Positions 57,779-64,000 of a DNA stretch of 64,000 nucleotides are shown one piece after another. The translations under genes and the position numbers were made by a program. The stretch comes from Leptolyngbya sp. PCC 7375 (GTDB lineage Bacteria; Cyanobacteriota; Cyanobacteriia; Phormidesmidales; Phormidesmidaceae), in contig NZ_JH993797.1 of NCBI RefSeq assembly GCF_000316115.1, positions 5,987,961-6,051,960 on the forward strand, read 5' to 3'. The number at the start of each line of letters is the position of its first letter. The stretch's first letter is position 1. A model generated the notes under the pieces. The model was not told the origin of the DNA and did not search any database. It saw only the letters and a program-made list of their open reading frames with translations.

Positions 57779-59239
57779 ATGAGCCTGTCTGACATTGTCA
57801 CCAATGCCTATGACTTACTGCTATCCATCATTGCTCTCTATAGCGTCCATCGACTGATGATGATCTGGCGGTTTTATGGTCATCGTCATGTAGCATCTCA
57901 ACCTCAGCAATACTATGCTGACGCTACGCTACCGAAAATCACGGTGCAGCTGCCCATCTTTAATGAAATGTATGTGGTAGAGCGGCTGTTAAAAGCGGTT
58001 AGTCAGCTGAACTATCCGGTCGAAAAATTAGAAATCCAGGTGCTTGATGACTCAACGGATGAAACTCAACACGTCTGTCAACAGCAGGTGCAGCAGCTCA
58101 AACAACAGAATCTAAGTATTCATCACATTCATCGCCAGCAACGTCGAGGCTTTAAAGCAGGAGCCCTGGCCCATGGTTTAACCCTGGCGAATGGGGAACT
58201 TGTCGCAATTTTTGACGCTGACTTTGTTCCACCACCGGACACGTTGCTCAATATGGTGCACTACTTTTCAGACCCCCAGGTGGGCATGGTGCAGGCTCGC
58301 TGGGGGCATCTAAACCGTGGCTATTCCCAGCTAACAGAATTACAGGCGCTGATGTTAGACGGACACTTTGTTGCCGAGCAAACCTCTCGCAGCCGCACAG
58401 GCTGTTTTTTTAACTTTAATGGCACCGCTGGCATTTGGCGGATCAATACCATTAAAGATGCAGGCGGTTGGCAACATTCTACGGTTACCGAAGATTTAGA
58501 TCTGTCTTATCGAGCCCAAATGCAAGGGTGGCGGTGTATTTACTTACCAGATATCAGGGTACCTGCAGAGTTACCCATGGAGATGAATTCATTTAAATCC
58601 CAGCAGTTTCGTTGGGCTAAGGGGTCCAGCCAGGTGGCAAAGCTGCTATTACCGTCTATTTTACGGGCTGATTTTCCAGCCCATATTAAATGGGAGGCCT
58701 TCTTTCACTTAACCAACAACTTTAACTATTTGTTGATGTTGCTATTGCTTCTACTCTCCTTACCCTATCAGCTTTATGTTATGCCTTACCGTTGGCAGTA
58801 TGCCCTATTTTTCTATGGGCCATTGTCTTTGGTGACTTGCATTAGTCTGATCAGTTTTTATCTGATCTCTTTACAACAACCTAAGAACACATGGTTCTCT
58901 TGGGATGTGTTACGGAACTTATTTTTACTAGTGGGTGTAGGTATTGGTCTGAGTATCAATCAATCGCTAGCTGTATGTGATGGTCTATTGCGTAACAATA
59001 GGGATTTTGTTCGCACCCCCAAGCATGGTGTGATTGGCAAAAAAGAAAGTTGGATCGATAAAAAATATCGGGCTGCTAAAAACTGGGTGCCCTATTTAGA
59101 GTTAGCCATGATGGTGTATTTGGTATTGACGATTGCGATCGCGCTCACCAACCACCACTACTTATCGCTTCCTTTCTTGGTGCTATTCCTGACAGGCTAT
59201 GTCTACACATTCAGCCTGAGTGTGTTTCAAACTCGCTAG
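57779..59239 (+). CDS. Cellulose-synthase-like family 2 glycosyltransferase
   Basis: The 486-residue membrane protein has an N-terminal TM helix, a GT2 domain (about 50-290) and 4 C-terminal TM helices. Catalytic residues are D90/D91 (VLDDS), the DAD of FDADF at 146-148, the TED at 237-239 (VTEDLDL) and QQFRW at 275-279. This processive D,D,D,QxxRW layout is shared by cellulose, mannan and xyloglucan synthases (CslA-like). I cannot tell the polymer from the sequence. No BcsC/export or modification genes are near. The stop codon overlaps that of the convergent RhtB gene. Confidence 0.93.
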   Translation: MSLSDIVTNAYDLLLSIIALYSVHRLMMIWRFYGHRHVASQPQQYYADATLPKITVQLPIFNEMYVVERLLKAVSQLNYPVEKLEIQVLDDSTDETQHVCQQQVQQLKQQNLSIHHIHRQQRRGFKAGALAHGLTLANGELVAIFDADFVPPPDTLLNMVHYFSDPQVGMVQARWGHLNRGYSQLTELQALMLDGHFVAEQTSRSRTGCFFNFNGTAGIWRINTIKDAGGWQHSTVTEDLDLSYRAQMQGWRCIYLPDIRVPAELPMEMNSFKSQQFRWAKGSSQVAKLLLPSILRADFPAHIKWEAFFHLTNNFNYLLMLLLLLLSLPYQLYVMPYRWQYALFFYGPLSLVTCISLISFYLISLQQPKNTWFSWDVLRNLFLLVGVGIGLSINQSLAVCDGLLRNNRDFVRTPKHGVIGKKESWIDKKYRAAKNWVPYLELAMMVYLVLTIAIALTNHHYLSLPFLVLFLTGYVYTFSLSVFQTR

Positions 59240-59877
59240 TCGCTAAGCTTGGTTACTGCTAACCGTAGACCTAACAAAATTAATAACGCTCCAGTTATCC
59301 GTTCTAACCAGTGAGATACATCCATCAATAGTTGTTTCACCCAGCGCTGAGAAATCAGTAATGCTAACAAAGCAAACCAGACCAGCGATTGCAAAGCTAC
59401 TGTGCCACCATACAGTGCCTGAGCGGCTAAGGGAGTCTCTGGCTGCACAATTTGCGTAAATAAGGCTAAGAAAAACAAGGTAGCTTTAGGATTTAGTAAA
59501 TTGCCAAACAGCCCCAATCGAAAAGCAGCAAATGCACTGACAATCCGTCGATTATCTTGTAGAGATTCGGTTCTGACAGGTTTGGCCTGCAGAGATTTGA
59601 TTCCCAGGTAAATTAGATACCCGGCCCCCAGTAGCTTTAGCCCGTTGAATAACAAAATGGATTGGGAAATCAGTGCGCCAATGCCAATTAAACAGTATGT
59701 GGCGTGAATGGTATTCCCCAAACCAATACCCACAGCCGTGTATACACCTGCCCGTCGCGAATAGGCTAAGCTACTCCGCAATGTCAGCGCAAAATCGGGT
59801 CCAGGGGTGATAACAGCCACCAAACCCATAATAAATACCGTTAACCACCCAGCCCAAAATGTCATAGATAAATCCAT
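59236..59877 (-). CDS. RhtB/LysE family amino acid exporter
   Basis: The 213-residue protein has six TM helices and the RhtB start MTFWAGWLTVFIMGLVAVITPGPDFALTLR, with the conserved PGP motif. The later block FRLGLFGNLLNPKATLFFLALFTQIVQP is equally typical. Family members export homoserine, threonine, lysine or other amino acids. Substrate is unknown here. The ATG at 59877 is a clear start. The stop overlaps the glycosyltransferase stop in opposite orientation. Confidence 0.93.
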   Translation of the reverse strand: MDLSMTFWAGWLTVFIMGLVAVITPGPDFALTLRSSLAYSRRAGVYTAVGIGLGNTIHATYCLIGIGALISQSILLFNGLKLLGAGYLIYLGIKSLQAKPVRTESLQDNRRIVSAFAAFRLGLFGNLLNPKATLFFLALFTQIVQPETPLAAQALYGGTVALQSLVWFALLALLISQRWVKQLLMDVSHWLERITGALLILLGLRLAVTKLSD

Positions 59878-59946
59878 AGAAAAATATAGTTTAATCTAAG
59901 CAAAAGTAATTACATTGACAGTATATTTAAATACGAACTCTCATAC

Positions 59947-62616
59947 TTAATTCATAGGCTGTATATCAAGTAACTCATAGCTATCCAGGGCATCATACTG
60001 AGTATCCGTTAAAAATATATATCCGAAGGGGGTTTGATACTCATTTAAAACCTCATAGAATCGGCCTGATGGAATTTTACTATCAGCTAATGAGACAATA
60101 AAAGAGATTACACTCTCAATGAATACTTCCCAATCATAGTCACCATAATCATCTGTGAACTGAAACGAGTTACGATAGCGATCGCCGTCGAGTTCAAATG
60201 CATAATATTGTGTTTGAGATGCTTGATCATAAGAAACTTGAATTTGACTAGGCTGAAATGTCCCTCTTGAAACATTGGCAAATCCTAAAATGAGTCTTTC
60301 TTGATCCGAAAGCAATTCTTCACTGTCTTCTGCGAAAGGAATATAGAGAACATTATCAAATTGTTCAAGGATTTCATACCCTTGAGAAAGGTAGCTTTGA
60401 GCAATACGAGATTTACCAGCCGTAATTTGGCTGTCCTCTAACTCAGAGAATAGACCACTAGATTCCATGATATTGACGATTTCATTAATAGTGTTGCTTT
60501 GTAACCCAGGTTGATCGTCTCGAAACTCTGAATTGATAACATTTCCTGTAGCTCTAAAATAAGCATCATTAAAGAAAGCTTCAGCCTGAGCTTCAGTTAG
60601 GACAATAAAATTTGCATTCGTATCTTCAATATGTTCTGAGGATGATGCTTCATAGGAAGTACTTGAAAAAAGTCTGCCTGATGATGGCAACTTTAAGTGG
60701 TATAGCCGATAAACAGAGTCTTGATCACGCAGAATTTTATTAAAGAAATCAACTATGCCATTGAATGAATCTGTGTATGTATGTACTCTTCGCTCTAAAG
60801 AGCCGTAAAGCCCAGCTTGTTGGTAAATCTGATTTTTGAATTGAGCCGATATTGCCAATGCGCAAAATAGTTCACAGTCTAAAGATTGAGACTCAACATT
60901 TATTCCCTCAGGGGGTGTGTTATTCCTATAAAAAATAGGCTCTGTTGCCCCAGCGACTGCAGGCATCACCTCAAATATATCTGGGCTCTTCTCCAGAATG
61001 TCTGCATCATAGAGCATCTGAGCAATCTCTTGATGAAGCTGTGGCAAATAAAAATAGGGAAGTTTAGGATACTTATCCAATCTCACAATCGCTGCTTGTT
61101 CAATGTATTCCAAAAATTGAATGTCGTTGGTAATGTAACCTGCCTCTAGATCAGCTAAAATTTTTGCCTGGTTATCGGGTGATAAAATCCTGACTTGCTG
61201 CAAGGATTCTAGACGCTCATTTACATAAGGGAACTGGAGGTTTTCCATTGCAAAGGTCCAGTCTTCAGCACTTTGATACAGTTCAATCGTGTTATAGATT
61301 TCTTGGGTTGCGATCGCAGCCTGCAAACGTCCATGGACAGATTCATCTAAAATCCCTGTATCGTTGAGTTTATTCAAGTGTTGTTTAATTGTCGTGGTAT
61401 ATGTTTCAAGCGGTTCAGCCAGGAAGTCTTGAACGCTCTCAATTATAAGAGCATCAAATATTTCACGATTTACACCATGTGCTGCTTCAAGTTCCTCCAG
61501 AAATACCGCCATCGTTTCAGCAGAAAATCCATCTATTGCCGATTCTCCATGGGTCTTTTCAAACTCGACAATAAAGTCTGTCAGAAATTTGGGGAGTCGC
61601 GATAGAATCCCTTCAGACAGCTCTGCATCCTCAATGGAGAATACTACATACTGTTGGAGAGAGAAATAATCGTCACTCTCTTCTACTTCAATAGCCTGGG
61701 TAGCAAGTGCTTCTAAGAGCCTAGATTTGCGTGTTGTAACCCCCTGCTCTATCTCAATTCGCAGCCATCGATAAATGCGATCAGATAGTAATTCTGACCG
61801 ATACAGGTTTTCGAGAACTTCCAATAGAGGATTTGAAATCTCTGCCTTCACTGCATCACTATCAGCTAACTTCTCGCCATGAATTTGAATATTAATATCC
61901 GATGGTTTATCCCAGTGCTCCTCAGCCTCAGTCACACGAACAAACTCACCTTCACTATTGAAAACCAGCATCAGGTTATCAGCACCCTGCTGGGGTGAAT
62001 CCTTGTACCGAGCACTGGTGGCATGGTTGTACCATCCGTGCAGATAATCTCGCTTTTCTAGCGGACGTCCCATGCCTTGTACTGAAAAGTTATAGCGTCT
62101 ACCGCCTTCAACAACCCAGTTCAAATCATAAAAATCAAGCTGCCAAACAGTGATATCTCGACCAAAATTATGGTAATTCGAGCCTGCAGCATTGGGATAG
62201 GTAACTCGGCTCAGCTCAATATTGGAATTATTGATCACACTTGAACCTTTGGTTAGCTCTCCCAAAGCTAGTACTGACAAAGGTTCAGCAGCTGGCAAGC
62301 CACCCAGCAATCTCACCTCACTAAACCAGTCACCCACTTCACCGGGTTCAGCCGGGAGATCGTCTTCTCGATAGCCCAGCACTACCCATGTGCGAATATG
62401 ATCAATACGATAACGCTCTCCGGGTTCACCCATGGAAAAGTCGTCACCATAAAAATTTTGATTATCAAAGCCTGCGGACCAACGGACATTACTACGCCCT
62501 TCTCCAGCCTCATTGTTGATGTGCTTGAAGGGTAATCCTCGATCAAACAATAGCTCTGCACGGGCGGGTTGAGCTATCGATAGGGCAAGTAACACTATCA
62601 CACTCGCAAGCTTCAT
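59947..62616 (-). CDS. Large secreted protein of unknown family, 889 residues
   Basis: The protein has a clear signal peptide (KLASVIVLLALSIAQPARA, cleavage after residue 20) and no further TM segment, so it is periplasmic or extracellular. The N-terminal ~220 residues look beta-rich, with aromatic motifs (WSAGFDNQNFYGDDF, ITVWQLDFYDLNWVVEGGRRYNFSVQG, HGWYNHATSARYK), as in choice-of-anchor or carbohydrate-binding modules. The remaining ~650 residues are mostly helical and acidic with recurring FxxLxEIxxAH-like short helices. I recognise no catalytic motif. By eye the gene is more A+T rich than its neighbours, hinting at transfer. It may share a transcript with the ABC-2 permease gene at 62688, 71 bp upstream. 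Confidence 0.75.
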   Translation of the reverse strand: MKLASVIVLLALSIAQPARAELLFDRGLPFKHINNEAGEGRSNVRWSAGFDNQNFYGDDFSMGEPGERYRIDHIRTWVVLGYREDDLPAEPGEVGDWFSEVRLLGGLPAAEPLSVLALGELTKGSSVINNSNIELSRVTYPNAAGSNYHNFGRDITVWQLDFYDLNWVVEGGRRYNFSVQGMGRPLEKRDYLHGWYNHATSARYKDSPQQGADNLMLVFNSEGEFVRVTEAEEHWDKPSDINIQIHGEKLADSDAVKAEISNPLLEVLENLYRSELLSDRIYRWLRIEIEQGVTTRKSRLLEALATQAIEVEESDDYFSLQQYVVFSIEDAELSEGILSRLPKFLTDFIVEFEKTHGESAIDGFSAETMAVFLEELEAAHGVNREIFDALIIESVQDFLAEPLETYTTTIKQHLNKLNDTGILDESVHGRLQAAIATQEIYNTIELYQSAEDWTFAMENLQFPYVNERLESLQQVRILSPDNQAKILADLEAGYITNDIQFLEYIEQAAIVRLDKYPKLPYFYLPQLHQEIAQMLYDADILEKSPDIFEVMPAVAGATEPIFYRNNTPPEGINVESQSLDCELFCALAISAQFKNQIYQQAGLYGSLERRVHTYTDSFNGIVDFFNKILRDQDSVYRLYHLKLPSSGRLFSSTSYEASSSEHIEDTNANFIVLTEAQAEAFFNDAYFRATGNVINSEFRDDQPGLQSNTINEIVNIMESSGLFSELEDSQITAGKSRIAQSYLSQGYEILEQFDNVLYIPFAEDSEELLSDQERLILGFANVSRGTFQPSQIQVSYDQASQTQYYAFELDGDRYRNSFQFTDDYGDYDWEVFIESVISFIVSLADSKIPSGRFYEVLNEYQTPFGYIFLTDTQYDALDSYELLDIQPMN

Positions 62617-62687
62617 AACTCTAGCTCTATTGAGAATCTACCCCAATAATGGCACATCTTCTTTGAGCTAGCGCTATCAGCGGCCTT

Positions 62688-63461
62688 TTAATATCCGCCC
62701 AAAATTCCCTTGCGTTTTGCCTGGCGCTCAGCCCAGCCAAACACTAGTAAACCGAGACCAAAATAAGCCGCACCATTAATTAGGGCAATACCAAGCAAAG
62801 ATATATCCAATCCTTCTCCACGAGCCATCAGATCGCGCAGTAACCCTGTGCTTGGCAACATCGGCAAGAAATTTGCAACTATCCGAGCACGACCGCTCCA
62901 TTCTTCAGTGGGGGCTGCCAGGAGGAACAATAAAGCAAACTGAAAGATTGGCAAAATCTGTTGCACACGCTTAAAAACCAATGCGCAGGACCCCATAACA
63001 AAAGCAAGACCGTAGGCTGCCATTAACAGTGTGAGCAATGGAAAAACTAACCCTAACGGAAACGATAGTTGGCTGCCGGTAATACTCATCAGGATAAACA
63101 GGATGAGGACAATGATGGTCATTCGTAGGGCTAGACTTGCGATCGCTCTTGCAAAAAAGATTGTCGGGGCCGCAAAGGGTGACAGAAAAATCTGCTCTAG
63201 AGTCCCGGTCTGAGCCTCAGCCTGAATATTAAACGCAATGTCATTGACGATATATAGCGCCAGCGTCCACAGCACATAGCCCACCACGACAGAATCTAGA
63301 CGATCACCAAAGTTGATCGCCGGACCAGCCATATATTGTGCACTGACAAATAGACCGTAAAAAACGGTAGTGATAATAACAATGCCGCCAATGATCTCAC
63401 TGGGGTAACGAATAAATTGAATCCACGTTCTTTTCAGCTCGCCGATGAGTAGGTTAAACAT
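62688..63461 (-). CDS. ABC-2 type permease
   Basis: The 257-residue protein has six TM helices of the ABC-2 permease family: IGELKRTWIQFIRYPSEIIGGIVIITTVFYGLF, EAQTGTLEQIFLSPFAAPTIFFARAIASLALRM (with the conserved E-x(n)-GTLEQ coupling region), then helices to LLVFGWAERQAKRKGILGGY. It would need an ATPase partner. The nearest ABC-2 ATPase gene in the window is at 51986, not adjacent. It lies directly upstream of the large unknown secreted protein gene on the same strand. Substrate unknown. Confidence 0.9.
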   Translation of the reverse strand: MFNLLIGELKRTWIQFIRYPSEIIGGIVIITTVFYGLFVSAQYMAGPAINFGDRLDSVVVGYVLWTLALYIVNDIAFNIQAEAQTGTLEQIFLSPFAAPTIFFARAIASLALRMTIIVLILFILMSITGSQLSFPLGLVFPLLTLLMAAYGLAFVMGSCALVFKRVQQILPIFQFALLFLLAAPTEEWSGRARIVANFLPMLPSTGLLRDLMARGEGLDISLLGIALINGAAYFGLGLLVFGWAERQAKRKGILGGY

Positions 63462-63703
63462 GCAGAATCTATATGGGATAGGCGTTTCTATATGATGACG
63501 GATAATGGAGTTTAGCCCAAGGACTGAGTTGAATCGTCAGTTTGGGAACTGGTAATTAACAAAGGTACCCCTTAGATCGCGCCTGTATTGAATTGCTTAC
63601 CATCCATCAACTGGCTACCTATCCCCAGCCATACCCACAACAATACCCAAAGCTAGCTATCCTAGGAATACGGTCATACCCCATCGTGCAAGGATGACAG
63701 CCC

Positions 63704-64000
63704 ATGCCTTCTCCTTTTCCAGGAATGGACCCCTACTTAGAAAATCCTGAAATTTGGCCAGAAGTGCATAGTCGCCTAATTGTAGCTATTGCAGACAGCC
63801 TTGCACCTAGCCTGCATCCTAAGTACTACGCTGCCATTGAAAAGCGCACCTACTTGGACACTCCAGAAGACAGCATTCTGGTTGGAATACCTGACGTTTC
63901 TGTTAGCACTCATCCGCCAGAACTCAAGACAGCAAACAGAACTGCTACCACACTCCCCCAAGCAGAAATCGTTACTTTGCCACTGCCTGAAGAAGTTACT
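63704..64000 (+). CDS. DUF4058 family protein, N-terminal part only
   Basis: The window edge cuts this gene after 99 codons. The start MPSPFPGMDPYLENPEIWPEVHSRLIVAIADSL is the hallmark of DUF4058, a family of ~240-residue cyanobacterial proteins often near Uma2 genes. The rest shows YYAAIEKRTYLD and DVSVSTHPPE as expected. The family is suggested to include a PD-(D/E)XK-like core; function is unknown. The 242-bp region upstream contains its promoter and that of the divergent ABC-2 permease. Confidence 0.9.
   Translation, partial: MPSPFPGMDPYLENPEIWPEVHSRLIVAIADSLAPSLHPKYYAAIEKRTYLDTPEDSILVGIPDVSVSTHPPELKTANRTATTLPQAEIVTLPLPEEVT

Noticed and set aside
51986..63461. ABC-2 ATPase (51986) and permease (62688) as one operon
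   Set aside because: They are about 10 kb apart with opposite-strand genes in between; a functional pair is possible but there is no operon.

Overview
The window is a stretch of cyanobacterial chromosome. The evidence is the set of lineage-typical genes (psb28, a Psb32-like TPM protein, ndhB, ycf66, DUF1830 and DUF4079 proteins, a PatA-like regulator) and the many HIP1 octamers (GCGATCGC) in both genes and spacers. By eye the G+C content is near 50%. I cannot name the species. Genes are short units on both strands with frequent convergent pairs. No prophage, integrase or complete insertion sequence is visible.

Region 1-13 kb: the 5' end of a phosphohexomutase gene, an unknown protein, tRNA-Pro(CGG), an intracellular subtilase with a P-domain, a secreted protein made of two copies of one domain, a BolA/monothiol glutaredoxin (CGFS) pair, an OmpR-type regulator whose phospho-acceptor Asp is Glu, an ABC ATPase, small membrane proteins, a B12-binding-type radical SAM protein and a Lys/Gly-rich basic protein. 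Region 13-22.4 kb: a possible minus-strand sRNA, two paralogous family-5 solute-binding lipoproteins flanking a convergent YkvA gene, a PEP-CTERM protein, and a minus-strand cassette of DUF4333 lipoprotein, ExbB, ExbD without the membrane Asp, and ExbD with it; then moaB and psb28.

Region 22.4-45 kb: a beta-helix/SLH protein with two SLH triplets, a YtxH/DUF948 three-gene unit, a Psb32-like protein converging with a DUF3352 protein, topA with a Lys/Thr tail, ndhB, a four-GAF kinase-like protein with a degenerate ATPase, pyrD, a seven-unit 29-bp tandem array inside an inverted repeat ending at the dapB stop codon, dapB, ycf66, a PatA-like protein with an unphosphorylatable receiver, and ileS.

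Region 45-64 kb is more accessory in character. It holds a collapsed Uma2-neighbour pseudogene, a Uma2 nuclease, a broken STAND-type ATPase/TPR gene, a vapBC module split by a repeat hairpin, DUF389, BON-like and STAS-sugar-transferase genes, a GIY-YIG protein, an ABC-2 ATPase, lexA with a strong inverted-repeat operator candidate, a PhnD-like lipoprotein that looks like the leftover sensor of a lost kinase/EAL protein, NhaC, a cellulose-synthase-like GT2, RhtB, a large secreted protein of unknown family, an ABC-2 permease and a partial DUF4058 gene.

Two themes recur. First, a family of roughly 28-46 bp palindromes, most with the core GTTCCATGGAAC, sits at gene ends or in spacers at six loci. 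Second, three signalling proteins (7027, 33597, 40624) have lost canonical phosphotransfer or ATP-binding residues. The best candidate for an undescribed system is the DUF4333-ExbB-ExbD*-ExbD cassette, whose two ExbD proteins differ at the proton-carrying Asp.
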